Assembly: GCA_016630955.3 (NCBI GenBank)
Contig: CM049985.1
Coordinates: 1,302,001 to 1,366,000, forward strand
Length of the DNA: 64,000 nt
From: Didymella arachidicola
Lineage: Eukaryota; Ascomycota; Dothideomycetes; Pleosporales; Didymellaceae
Direction: 5' to 3'
Part shown: piece after piece, positions 10,986 to 21,417 of the stretch
Numbering within the stretch: the first letter of the stretch is position 1
Layout of the letters: the number at the start of each line of letters is the position of its first letter
Program-made: the position numbers and the translations under genes
Notes under the pieces: generated by a model
What the model was told of the DNA's origin: nothing
Databases searched by the model: none
Seen by the model: the letters and a program-made list of their open reading frames with translations, nothing else

Positions 10986-12260
10986 GGCGAGGCTGCTCCA
11001 GTATTAAATGTCGTGTTAAGAAGATAGCGCTCCAGGGTATAAGGCGGCCGTCAGTCGTGAGCTAGGCTTCAAATGATTCGGACAGACGTATGATATTTGT
11101 TAGGTTCGGTTGGAAGGCGATATCGGTTCCGGGCAGGAGGTCGCGTGCTTGTCTTACGTGTGTGAAAGAGCGTATGGCTTCAGGAATTGACTCGGCAGTC
11201 GCAACCAACAAATGGGTATAAGACAAGCGCAGCAATGCAGATCACGCAAGCACAATGAGAACAGAAGAAGAAGACGAAGTAGGGAGTATGAAACAATCTT
11301 CGCTCACGACGCGCACGCTTACTCTCATCTCACCTACCCACACAGCCCACCTATCCTCGCCGCATCGTCTGCGTATGCCCCTGCTACCCCGGAGTAGTCG
11401 GCATTCGTAACTTCGACATAAGAGGCAGAGCTAGCGCCGTTAGACCCGAGTGCCGAGTACGAAATGCTTGTTTAAATGTGGGACAGCCAAATCCGCGCGG
11501 CCGTTGGAGATCAAGCATTGCAGCGGATCGATGGAACAAGACCAAGACCGCCTTTCCGCTCATGAGATGGCGCTGCAGGAACGCCTGGATCTTGTGGCTC
11601 GTGGACTGGCCTTGTTATGGTCTTGCAGTTGCTCTTTCATCGCTGTGTGAGATGAAGGGTCGGCATTTTGAGCCTAACTCATTGGGGATTCGCGTCCCCT
11701 GTCGCACTTGCCATGTCGCGTGCGCCATGTCCGCGAAGGGTTGGTTGCCTCGTCAGCGCTCCACATCCGTTCAGGCTGCGAAGGTCGTGACGTATGCTTT
11801 TCTACGCGTGCTTCATTTCCACATCGGCGTTTCGATCTGCCAAGAACCCAGGGTTTGCTTCCTTTCACTTGGCCACACAATTCTCTCAGCTGTATCACGA
11901 TACATCCTAAATACCACAACGAGGTTCTTTGCAGCTGCTGCACGACACGTAACAGTTCATGTTTCAGGGAATATGTGAGCCTCAAATTCCGGCAATAATG
12001 AATCCTAGGGACGTCCACGTAAGCCTGTCACAAGGCGGCAAGGTCATGCAAGTCTCCATCGCAGAAACTGCTGCTTCACACAACGTCTTACTGCTTTGAG
12101 TTGGGTTAGACCGAATTCAGCGCTTCGTGGAGTCGAGAACAACACCCATCTGTTATTACAAGTCTTAACTTTTGCGTGTCACCGGGCAGGTATGTTCCAT
12201 GTCCCAGCGCTCGGCCATTCCAGCCGATCATACGGCTAGAAGAGTAAACGCTGCATACGC
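10986..12260. other. Intergenic, no gene seen
   Basis: About 1.3 kb. Several overlapping short frames of 60-170 codons exist on the + strand, but they lack motifs and splice logic. Confidence 0.5.
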
Positions 12261-13819
12261 TCATGAGACATCCATGGCCTCGGTACCGTTGGTGACGGTG
12301 AACGACACATCACCTGCGTCGCCAATCAGACGCTTCTCAGATTCGCTGACAAACTGCATCGAATTAGCACCAGCAAGACATCAGTTGCACTGCACAGCGG
12401 GACTTACCTTCACACTCCTTGTGGGATCATAGAATAACGAGAAGCTGCGCTGAACGTCCTCGATTGTAACTTCCGGCCCTTGCCTCTTCTTGCGGACTAG
12501 ATCTGAAGTAGTGATGAGGTTGCTGGCGTACCTCAGACCAGTCTCGAGACCAATCTTGGTGAGCAGCGCCAAGGCGTCTGGCGAGATGTCCACTTCTTCT
12601 TCCTGTGCGCGTATCGAGATGATCTGCTGCATCTCCTCCGAGTTGTACGCATGCGTGCTGACTATGACTACACGGTCCAACAAGTCGAGTGGCAGTCCGT
12701 GTGGTGACCTATAGTCGGTTCCCCTGATTTGCGTATTGCCCCTGTTGCTTGCCATGATGACGATAGGCGCAAGCTCGTCTTCCAGGGCTCTGTTGATAAA
12801 GGAGAAGCATTCGATGTCAAGCATGTGGACTTCGTCGATGAACAGTACACCTGGCACAATCACGGCCTTTCCCTCCTCTTTCCATTCAGCTACCTTAGTG
12901 TTGATCTGGTTGCGCACTTCGCTTCGGATCTCGCCTGTGTCGCCAGAGAAGAGCGCCAAGAAGCCTTGTGATCTCGAGTTGATGACATCGATCTCGTGGA
13001 GACTGACAGTATGTACCACTTCACGCCGTTGCTGAAGCTCGCCCTCTGGGCATTGTACGAATTTCGTGTCGATGCCCATTGCGTCGTAGTCTCTCGATCG
13101 TGTGTACGAACGGCCGAGCTTCGAGATCTTGCCTGAGGCCTTGTCAATCGAGATGATATCGCCGGCCATGATCTTCTCCTTGGTCATGGCATCGATCATC
13201 TTAGTGCCCATGTCGTAGATCGTCTCCATGTCGGTCGTCTTGATTGTGAGCTTGCCCTGCTTGTTACTCTGTTCATGCTTAGCGCCCGCTTTCACGCGAC
13301 TTTGCACCATACGCACCCCTGTGACACTGCGGTCGATCTGAATCTCGACGACCTCGCCCTCTATGACCTCGCTTTCTTCTGTTATCCGTACACCAATGGA
13401 CTTGCGAAACGCCTGTGTGAGCGCTTCCGTCTTGGACATCTCCAACGAGAAGATCTCGGACGATGCAAGCGTGGTAAATGGCACATCTGATCCCAGCGAC
13501 TGTGCCATACCCATCGCGATGGCCGTCTTTCCTGTACTTGGAGGTCCGGCAATGAGAACTGCGCGTCCAGCAATCTTGCCTTCCTGTGCCATTCGGAGGA
13601 TTACTGCGGCAGCTTTGCGCGCCTTCTCCTGTCCTACAAGTCCCTGCGATGACGCTTTCGGCTCGAGCGTGTCTGGCTCGACTCCCAGGCCGCGAATGTG
13701 CGAATGCGCCGCGATGAGGTTGAGGCCGCGGAGCTCTTTGCTCTCGGCGATAGTCGTGATAGGCTGCACAGCATCAGTAAGACTCCTTAAATGTCCAGGG
13801 AATCACCTACGACTGCCAT
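12261..13819 (-). CDS. RVB2: RuvB-like AAA+ ATPase 2 (Rvb2/Reptin/Tip49b)
   Basis: Partner of Rvb1 in the hetero-hexameric ATPase ring of INO80, SWR1, NuA4 and the R2TP chaperone; nuclear. Exons: 13811-13819 (only ATG GCA GTC), 12408-13763 and 12261-12353. The 47-nt first intron uses GTAGGT and the second GTAAGT...GATGCAG, both in phase 0, giving about 485 aa. Without the tiny first exon the frame has no Met. Walker A is GPPSTGKT (about 76-83), Walker B is LFIDEVHML, and sensor 1 is VIMASNRG. The OB-like insertion domain between Walker A and B is present. The N-terminal ESKELRGLNLIAAHSHIRGL is diagnostic for Rvb2 over Rvb1. Confidence 0.95.
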
Positions 13820-14369
13820 CGTGACGTGTGATCTGTATCTGGTGAGAGATTGGGGATGCGCTCCAGTCGCGATCTTCAAAGTGAGACCTCATCGCGACTT
13901 CTTAGCTCCAACGCTTTGGCCACTATGCATGGATGGACGCGGCGCGACTACCTTCACTGCATGCAAATACTATACTATGTGATCTGCCTGCTCGCACCAC
14001 CATTCTCTTCCGTACTCCTCCAACCTTGTGAATCAACTTGCCCACCGATTTCAGTGACAGAACTGTATATCCAAAGTCTGTCGCTGCTGTGCACGACATG
14101 CACGCTCGAGCAGATCAACAGCCCAAAGCATATCAGCACCGGTCAGCACGAAAGCTCACTAGGTCTGTTGGCCCAAGACCACATACGAAACGTTCCATTA
14201 GCAGCACCAGCAACAACACTGTCACCAGCTTGTGTCCATACGCGTGCGGTCTTTTGAAGCGAAGGCGCATCTTCAGTTTCGTTCGCCAGTGACCGTCATT
14301 CTAGCGCGATATGCCATCCGTGCTCGCGCCTCGGCGAATTTACTAACAGTGTCCTTGCGCAGAACGTAA
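13820..14369. other. Upstream region of the coiled-coil gene; possible missing 5' exon
   Basis: Lies between RVB2 and the first frame-consistent sequence of the coiled-coil gene. TTTACTAACAG at about 14339-14350 followed by GCGCAG at 14357-14362 looks like an intron branch site and acceptor. None of the three frames downstream of that acceptor stays open long enough to link cleanly, so no exon can be called. A 14038-14292 frame on the + strand is protein-like but unplaced. Confidence 0.35.
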
Positions 14370-14807
14370 CTGAGCGCCAGTCAGGCTTCTGAAAATCCAT
14401 TCCAATTGGCCTATGGATGGGGCGCGGAAGAGGAGTACCGCAACGCGGCTCCGGGGCGACAGTCCCTCTTTCAAAAGACGCCAAGCAGAGCAACATTCCG
14501 CAACAGACAGGGTCAGAATCTCCCGATTGAGTCAAGTGTCACAGCTGATCAGATGCCGTAGTACGCACATCCAGTTTATTCGAGGGTTTCTCCCAGTCCT
14601 GCACAACCAAAGAAGAATTCAGCTGCCAGCTTATCAGCCGCCCACACGCGGAAGGAGCTCTCGGCTAACCCGACAAATGAACGTCATGTTGACCAGAACA
14701 GACGCAACAGCTACCGCGACGCAGTCAACGGCCCTGAAAGCTTTCAGAATGGCGGAAGACAAGCAGCCTCCCGCAATCTCACTGCGAGTAACAGTCCGTT
14801 GGACGTC
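14370..14807 (+). other. Coding-like 5' extension of the coiled-coil gene, interrupted by TAG
   Basis: In the same frame as the gene that follows, 14370-14558 and 14562-14807 read as normal protein with no Met suitable as the start. They are separated by one TAG at 14559-14561 (context CAG ATG CCG TAG TAC GCA). Either the TAG is a nonsense mutation, or it lies in a 63-nt intron with a weak GTCAGA donor and acceptor CATCCAG, which would restore a Gly-Val junction in the correct phase. The sequence alone does not decide. Confidence 0.5.
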
Positions 14808-17800
14808 ATGTCACCGATGAGCAATCACAGTGGGTCTAGTATACCCGTGCAAGCCGCGCCCGTTGTGCCTTCCATGGTACCTGCGGCACAGAAAGCTGCA
14901 GCTAGTCAAAGCGCATCCATGGACGTTTTGGATGCGTTGCGGTCACGAAAGGCGTCGCTGGCAGTGAGTATAGCTGAGGCCAGCGGTGGTGTGACCATTC
15001 AAGAAATGAATCTGCTAAAAGCAAAGCTGAAAGCTGCTGAATTGCGAGAAAATCAGTATCGCTCCGAATGCAAGATTCTGGACAGCAGGCTGAAGCAGCT
15101 GGAGTCCCTTCCAGCTCAGCTAGCGGCATTGAAGGATCAGATTGAGCAACAGCAGCAAACAGCGGCCAAGGGATCCTCACTAGAAGCTGTGGAGACCCGA
15201 CTCAGTGCTCTCGAGAATGCAAAACCTCCGGTCGCAGCAACTCAGTTCGAGGAGATGCAATCACACGTACACGGTGTGAAGCTCGAAACTAAGAAGCTCA
15301 ACGAAATCCCAGAGCGCTTAGTATCGCTGCAGGCTACGGTTTCGCAGCAAGGGCAGGATATCGCGAAGGCTCTGTCACGAAATGGAGATATGGATAGGAC
15401 CGTGCAGTTGGTTCCAGCGACAGCTAATGGCTCAAGCGCGCTGGACCTTCGAGCAAGAGTTGCAAATCTGGAGGAGAGGATTGGTCGAATTGATGAAAAT
15501 AATGACTTGCTTGAAAATGAACACGACAGACTCGCGAACCGCACGCAGCATGTTAGTCCCCAGGACTCGGATGAACTGCGAGAAATCGTCATTGGCATCG
15601 AGGAGGACAACGAGAAGCTCGCCAAGGACTTGCAAAACATTCGAGTCGCAAGTGGTCAGCCTCAGCCACAAGACAAAGTCGACGTCGATGCGGGCGTTCA
15701 GCCAAGCCTCTCAGCAAAAGAAGTCGCGAATCTCTCAGAACGCATCGCGAGAATTGAGCAAGAGGTCTCGGCCAATCACTTCAAAATTAATATGAACAGG
15801 GAACTCCTCGACAGACTTCGACAGGACATGCAAGTTCAGCAAGACGCAACAACCGATCAGATCAAAAATTTTGAAGTCAAGCAGATGAAATTAGTCAACG
15901 AATGCACCACGGTTGTAGAACGGCTGAATGTGTTTGAAGATGCCCAGGCGAAACTCTCCACAGGGCATGACACAGTCACCACTAGTTTCGAAACGCTCAA
16001 GGCGACCTTGCTACAAGAGTACAACAAGATCATTGGACTAGTTAAAAAATATTACGAGGAACAACTCAGCCTGAGTGGCCAACAAAAGGCATTCCAGGCT
16101 CAGCATGACAGCCTATTGGAGGAACAGACCAATCTAAAGGCGACATCCCCAAGTCTCGAGTCTAGTGTCAAAGCTTCTGACAAGGAGGTCCAACATTTGT
16201 CGAAGACACAGGTGGAGCTCATGAAAACGTCTCAAAGCCTCGAGTCCCGCTTTACGGCATTTAAAAAGACTGTCAGCCAAGTAAGAAATCTTGTGGCTAC
16301 ACAGACAGATCTCTCAAACGCACAGCGGCATCTTGGCCGTCGAGTCACGGCGCTGGAGATGGATCCATTGCCTGCAGCAGATCAAGGTCAACTCGTCGGG
16401 AGAGATGCACTTGCCAGCCCGTCTAGACTTGATAACCTCGAAACCGGACTTCGTTCTGTAGAGAGCCGTATTAGTGGAATCAGCGGATTGAGCGCGCGCT
16501 TTGATCAGCTCGAGACCAACGTGGAAGAGATTGTCAAGGACATCGATCATTGTGAAGACAAGATGGACAAGCTGAAGGAGGGCATCATTAGTGTGTTCCA
16601 GGACATCTTCGACCCCTTCAAAACTTGGGTGGAGGAGCGCAGTGATGAGCAGGTCTCGAGCCTCACAAGGGTAAATGAGACGCTGGCCATTTTGCAAGGC
16701 AAAGTCGAAGCATCACAGAAGGAGTGCCCTGCCACTGACTTCTCAGCTTCACAGCTAATATGGCTTGAGAACACGGCTCAGCGCGTGGTTGAGGCCAAGC
16801 AAGACGTGGACCGTTTGCGAGACTCCGTGCGCAGTGAAACGGACCAGCGAGTTGCAGCCATCGAGGACCTGCACCAGCAATTAGCGACCAAGCAGGACGC
16901 TGCGGCCGCAAAAAGCCTCATTGATACCATTAGGCACTCCCTACGGGCTCTGAAGAGCCAGTATGAGAATATAGTGTCAGATGATCTCCATCAGAAGATG
17001 ACCCACTGGCTCATGCAGTCTTATGGCCATCCCACCGCAAACATGCTTAAGCATATTCCTGACATAAATCTCCGGCTTCAAGAGATGCAGAGTCTCACGG
17101 ATATGTTCACCAGAATACCGAACAGTGCACAAGCACTGGGCACACTTGCACAGCTCGAGCCAGAGCTGAAAAGTCTTGCAAAAATCGTTCCACAACTTAC
17201 AGTGCTTGCTCAGTCACCCTCGACTCCCGGAGGGTCACATGAGTTATCGGAAAGAACTGCTGAGTCGTTGAAGATAATGGAAGATCAGTTGGCCAAAGTG
17301 GTGCGGGAGCAAAGCAATTTGACGCAGATCCCTTTTGCAAAAGCGGATTCGCTAAACGCGGTCGAGAAATCTGTCGTGTCTCTGCAAGCTGAGCTCAAAG
17401 CTAGTATTGAAGATGGAATGCAGGCTCGTAGAGAGTTCGAGACTAAGGCTGGTAACGACCACAAGCAGGGGGTTGATTCCGAGAAATCGATCAAGTCCTC
17501 GATCGAATCCGTCAGCAACTCAGTCGGAGAGTTGTCTAAGAGAATGGATAAAGAAGTCAAGGAGCGTGAGACAGCAGATGGCGAGTTACTCTCCGTCAGC
17601 AAAAACATGATCGACGGCTGCGTGAACGCGCAGCAGAAGATATCTGATAGACTCGAGATAGTGCAGATCGCCCTCGGACAGCTTCGCTCCGATCTCGACG
17701 AGGCACTCGGCGATTTCAACGACCCAAAGAACAAGGAGGCTCTTGCTTGTCTCCCAATCCTATTCCTGCACGTCGGCCAGCTGCAGTGGGTCCTCGAAGA

Positions 17801-17948
17801 ATTGAACAAGAATATGCCAAGAGGAGGTTTGGAGATCGAGTGGCACAACGATTTCAAAGAGAAATGGCCCATTCCTTCGCCTTTTATAGATGTCAATGCC
17901 GCTCCAGCCACTCCCAATGACAAAGGCAAAGGCAAGAGGCAGGTGTGA
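14808..17948 (+). CDS. Large coiled-coil protein of unknown function
   Basis: From the first in-frame Met the product is about 1046 aa. Nearly all of it, from residue ~50 to ~1000, is heptad-like coiled coil rich in Glu, Lys, Gln, Asp and Leu, with breaks (for example the Pro-rich stretch around the GGSHEL segment). There are no transmembrane segments, motor head, zinc finger or kinase motifs. The C-terminus has a short conserved-looking globular patch (LHVGQLQWVLEEL, then IEWHNDF) and ends in a basic GKGKRQV tail. It could be a structural, septal-pore, spindle-pole or tethering protein, but I do not recognise it. Coding sequence certainly continues upstream (14370-14807), so the true start is unresolved. 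Confidence 0.8.
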   Translation: MSPMSNHSGSSIPVQAAPVVPSMVPAAQKAAASQSASMDVLDALRSRKASLAVSIAEASGGVTIQEMNLLKAKLKAAELRENQYRSECKILDSRLKQLESLPAQLAALKDQIEQQQQTAAKGSSLEAVETRLSALENAKPPVAATQFEEMQSHVHGVKLETKKLNEIPERLVSLQATVSQQGQDIAKALSRNGDMDRTVQLVPATANGSSALDLRARVANLEERIGRIDENNDLLENEHDRLANRTQHVSPQDSDELREIVIGIEEDNEKLAKDLQNIRVASGQPQPQDKVDVDAGVQPSLSAKEVANLSERIARIEQEVSANHFKINMNRELLDRLRQDMQVQQDATTDQIKNFEVKQMKLVNECTTVVERLNVFEDAQAKLSTGHDTVTTSFETLKATLLQEYNKIIGLVKKYYEEQLSLSGQQKAFQAQHDSLLEEQTNLKATSPSLESSVKASDKEVQHLSKTQVELMKTSQSLESRFTAFKKTVSQVRNLVATQTDLSNAQRHLGRRVTALEMDPLPAADQGQLVGRDALASPSRLDNLETGLRSVESRISGISGLSARFDQLETNVEEIVKDIDHCEDKMDKLKEGIISVFQDIFDPFKTWVEERSDEQVSSLTRVNETLAILQGKVEASQKECPATDFSASQLIWLENTAQRVVEAKQDVDRLRDSVRSETDQRVAAIEDLHQQLATKQDAAAAKSLIDTIRHSLRALKSQYENIVSDDLHQKMTHWLMQSYGHPTANMLKHIPDINLRLQEMQSLTDMFTRIPNSAQALGTLAQLEPELKSLAKIVPQLTVLAQSPSTPGGSHELSERTAESLKIMEDQLAKVVREQSNLTQIPFAKADSLNAVEKSVVSLQAELKASIEDGMQARREFETKAGNDHKQGVDSEKSIKSSIESVSNSVGELSKRMDKEVKERETADGELLSVSKNMIDGCVNAQQKISDRLEIVQIALGQLRSDLDEALGDFNDPKNKEALACLPILFLHVGQLQWVLEELNKNMPRGGLEIEWHNDFKEKWPIPSPFIDVNAAPATPNDKGKGKRQV

Positions 17949-18510
17949 TTGTGGACTCTCTCTATACAGTGCCTGGTATCCCCCGGAGTTATCAGCTGCA
18001 TATATTCGATAAAGGTGTACCCCTTGTCTCGTGGCGGGAAAGTTCATTGTAAAGTCTGAGCGTTCGGTAGGAGCATAGCGTGGCGAGGTGAATTTCGGTA
18101 CTTGACCATGTACATTTTCGAGCATATCTTTCGGTAATTGCTTCCTTCTCTCTTCACCTTTTGGCGGCCAGGCAGGTCTTAGCGTTCGGCAGGTTGGCCA
18201 GGCCCATCACTGGCTGTCGGCCGGGTGCCATCGTAGCATATTGTGTTTTATACATACTACCACTAAGTTTTAGAGACATCCTCAGTCTTTAATAGCATCG
18301 ATCGTTGAGTTGTAGTAAGTGAGACTGCTTGTAAGCGCGCGTTCTACCGGTGGAGTGAAAGTGAAGGCGAAGTATTAAGCGAGCAGATATACCTTGTCTT
18401 CCCTTTATGTGCAGGACTTTTTGCAGTTTCTCAAACAGCTACTACAAATACGGACCTTAATTCTATTTCTGAAAGCTTAACTGTTAGGACTATGCATCAC
18501 CTGAGAGCCC
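17949..18510. other. Intergenic, no gene seen
   Basis: 3' flank of the coiled-coil gene, then AT-richer sequence leading into the inverted repeat at 18511. No coding frame. Confidence 0.5.
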
Positions 18511-18594
18511 GTCAGTAAGTTGCGTAACTTACTGACGCCTTCCCCTGCTTATCCTTTCTTGCTTCCTTGAGGTGTCTCAGAACTTACTGACGCC
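18511..18594. repeat. Short inverted repeat with a third copy of one arm (possible transposon-end relic)
   Basis: 18511-18536 is a hairpin: GTCAGTAAGTT, four-base spacer, AACTTACTGAC (11-bp perfect arms). AACTTACTGACGCC occurs at 18526-18539 and again at 18581-18594. The arrangement resembles terminal-repeat remains of a small DNA transposon or MITE. No transposase is nearby. Confidence 0.5.
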
Positions 18595-18788
18595 ACCTCT
18601 TGGTTCACTGGTTGATTGTCACTTTCACTGCAGGCAGCGGCCTAGTACATATAGGCCGCCGCCTCCGCACCTTAGCTAGCTCTTTGTCTGCTATTTTGTC
18701 TTTCTACCAAATCAATCTATCAACCAGGATGCTATCTTTTTTGCATGTGAAGTCGGCCTTTCATCAAACGCACTTCATGAACGGAGCG

Positions 18789-20419
18789 ATGACGAACGAA
18801 CGCGACTATTCGACTAGACTTCCACATGAAGTGCACCGTGTGCTGCTCTCATTCGTAGGTGGACCGCTCCTCGCGACACAGTTACACTGACGCAGAGTAG
18901 CTGCCAAGAGCCGACCTCAACAGCGCCCGTCTCATCAACAAGCAATGGAGTGCCGTCGCAGCCACCTTGCTTTTATCTAGAGTTGAAGTCAATTTGACCG
19001 AGACTGGTGACACCAATCTCGAAACTCTGCTGCACTCGTATTCAGGCGGTATCCTGGACAATATCCGGAAACTGGCTATCTTATCGAAATCGATCCACCC
19101 TCCATCTTCCGATGCTGAGGGCCGTATGGTCTCCAATCTCCTGAAACTTCTCATCGCTCTCGCTCTTGATAGCTTGGTGGAGTTTAGGAGTGCCGACATT
19201 TGTCTCAGCAGAGATATGCTTGGGCTGTTGTTACGTACTCAGTCACGGCTTCAAACCCTGACAATCAAACTGCACGAGAAACAGCAGAGCGGACTTCCAG
19301 ATCTTGCACATATCCGAGGCAATCTCGAAAATCTACACAGGCTTAACATAAGCGTCTCCGGAGCTCTTCAACATACATATAAAGGCCTGGATGTCTGGTT
19401 CCCGCACATGCCACATTTGCGCAGCCTCGTCATTGAAGGGAGATACGCTTCTCCTAACTGCTTCAACGGCTGAGCACTGAAACCCGGGACATCAAAGCTC
19501 AAGCTGCGCTCTCTCACATCCCTCAACTTGGAACTCTCAAAACTTGCACTGGGCACGTTTGAGAAACTACTCGATCTAAGTTCTTTATAAACTTTGGAGA
19601 TCGTGCACTGCGTCACAGCCGGACCTGTGATCAAGTCATTCGCGAAAGCATTCAGACAAGCGAGGTACCATAGGTAAACCACTTTGATGGGTTTCGTCTG
19701 CATTTCTCGAAATGAGCCCGGTACTCTCAGAGCCTGCGAGGATCTGCTGCGATCCGTAGATTGTGTCGAAAACCTCAAAATTGCTTCTGCTGCAGAGTCT
19801 CTGCGAGACATAGGAAGCTTAGCTTTGACTGGCAATTCTTTAAAGCGTCTTGACCCCTACGCTGTCGACAACAATAAATCTTACTCTGCCCGGGATCTCC
19901 AACCTTTGATCGACAACTGCAAGAATCTGCAAAGACTCAGAGTGAGTCTTCCAGACCTCAGCGAGACTGTCGACAATCTGCAGCCATACGAGCTGTTCAG
20001 TTTCTCTACCCCCAATGACTTGGAGGACGCGCTGGTAGGCCCCGCGTTTCTCAGCATCTATTCCGAGATATGACTGACAAATAGATCAGGGTGTTATCGC
20101 TAAGCACCCCACCCTCCAGAAGCTTGTTCACTATGGATGCCCATTACTGCAAGGTAATAGAAGCTCACTCGAACGACGATGGCAATATGCACAAGTAACG
20201 GAGGAGGTCATGGCATGCTTGGCGAAGCATGGCTCCAAAATCGTTGGTCTGGATTTCGCTTCCATAATCGATGATGAGTTCCTGGGGGCAAAAGACGAAG
20301 ACGGAAACAGATGGCCTCTTTACTACTATGGGAGAGCCACGATCTCGGTCAAGCATCAGACAGGAGAAGAGCTGATCAGGACAACAGTAGTACCGCAAGT
20401 CATGCGATGGGGGCCGTGA
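18789..20419 (+). pseudogene. F-box/leucine-rich-repeat gene inactivated by three in-frame stops
   Basis: Exon 1 (18789-18854) encodes an F-box start (RLPHEVHRVLLSF). A 46-nt GTAGGT...AGTAG intron leads to 18901 in frame, giving ADLNSARLINKQWSAVAATL, standard F-box text. The frame then runs through leucine-rich sequence to 20034. A second intron (20035-20089, GTAGGC...GATCAG) joins to the last exon (20090-20419). Inside exon 2 three stops sit in the correct frame: TGA 19471-19473, TAA 19588-19590 and TAA 19675-19677. Protein-like text continues across all three, so they are not frame errors. Each is one C-to-T change from a sense codon (CGA, CAA, CAA). The intact introns and open frame elsewhere suggest recent inactivation. 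Confidence 0.75.
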
Positions 20420-21417
20420 TGCTACAGCAAAGGCCCATGAATGAATATAGGCAAGTCTGCCACAAAACCTTTCGGAGAGGGTCAGATGGAATATGAGCTC
20501 AACATCACAAACTTCAGTTTTTTGGACAACTTCCGCACCATTCGTTCAGTAGTCCCTTGTTCCTGTTTGTTCGTCTAGTCACAGGACGAATAGACGCCGA
20601 ACAATGATCATGACCCTCCACTACTTGTCCAGATGCGTTTCCCTGTTTGGTTCGATTTAGCCAGTGGATCAACACGAGCAAGAGTCTCGCCATCTTCGAG
20701 CAAACGTCTTCCTGCAATGGTTGGATTGGGTCTTTATAGAAACGACGACACAGTATCGCCTGTAGCCACGATATACTTCGACCGACCCGTGACGAGTGTC
20801 GTCAACAGGAGAACAAGCTTAAGGTAGTCCACAGCGATGACATCGATGACGCAGTGCAAGCTGATTTGTGACGATATTGCTCATGTGCGGGTACGTTGGA
20901 AGCATGCGCGATCTCTATACTAGCGTACGGCCAGTCTTTCGGCGGCCCAGTCGGGAAGCAGACCTTCAAGCCAGTCACTCGCATCGAGCCACTATGCCGG
21001 AGATGTGTCAGGAAAACGGCTCAGAGAATTCCGGGAATTGCAGAGGGATTAAATCATTTCCACCGTTCGATGGTACTATCGTCTGTTGATCTGCCAGCAT
21101 TTTCTTTATATTCGTGAGATAAATGTATGAAGAGGCAGTCCGGAGACGATCGTGCTCAAACGAGTAGATGTGCAGGCCTCGTAGGGGGCATGAACTTTCA
21201 ATGATCCCTTGGTAGACAGCCGCATTGTAGCTGGACGTCAAGGGGGAACTACTTGTGGACGCAGCTCTTCGCGTGCTTCAGGCCTGCCATAGGCCTACAA
21301 AATTCGATTCGATACTGATTGCGCCATCGCTTTGGTATACCCATGCATGCAGAACACCTCATCTTCAACATAGAACGCCATCACATGCACCTCCTTCCGT
21401 GATATCATACAAGGCCC
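20420..21417. other. Intergenic; possible unplaced gene fragments
   Basis: About 1 kb with short protein-like pieces (for example 20896-21117 +) but no consistent gene model. They may be relics related to the decayed F-box gene upstream. Confidence 0.3.

Noticed and set aside
8415..13819. A secondary-metabolite cluster around the methyltransferase and the LicD-like gene
   Set aside because: No PKS, NRPS, terpene synthase, P450, transporter or Zn2Cys6 regulator is present; the neighbours are unrelated.
14413..14820. 135-codon frame MDGARKRSTATRL... overlapping the coiled-coil 5' end
   Set aside because: Its frame differs from the downstream gene and no splice joins them in phase. The other frame reads more like protein, so this is probably a shadow, though it is not excluded as a 5' exon.
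20868..21117. Two 73-codon frames downstream of the F-box pseudogene
   Set aside because: Protein-like only in pieces, in different frames, without splice sites or motifs; mentioned as possible relics only.
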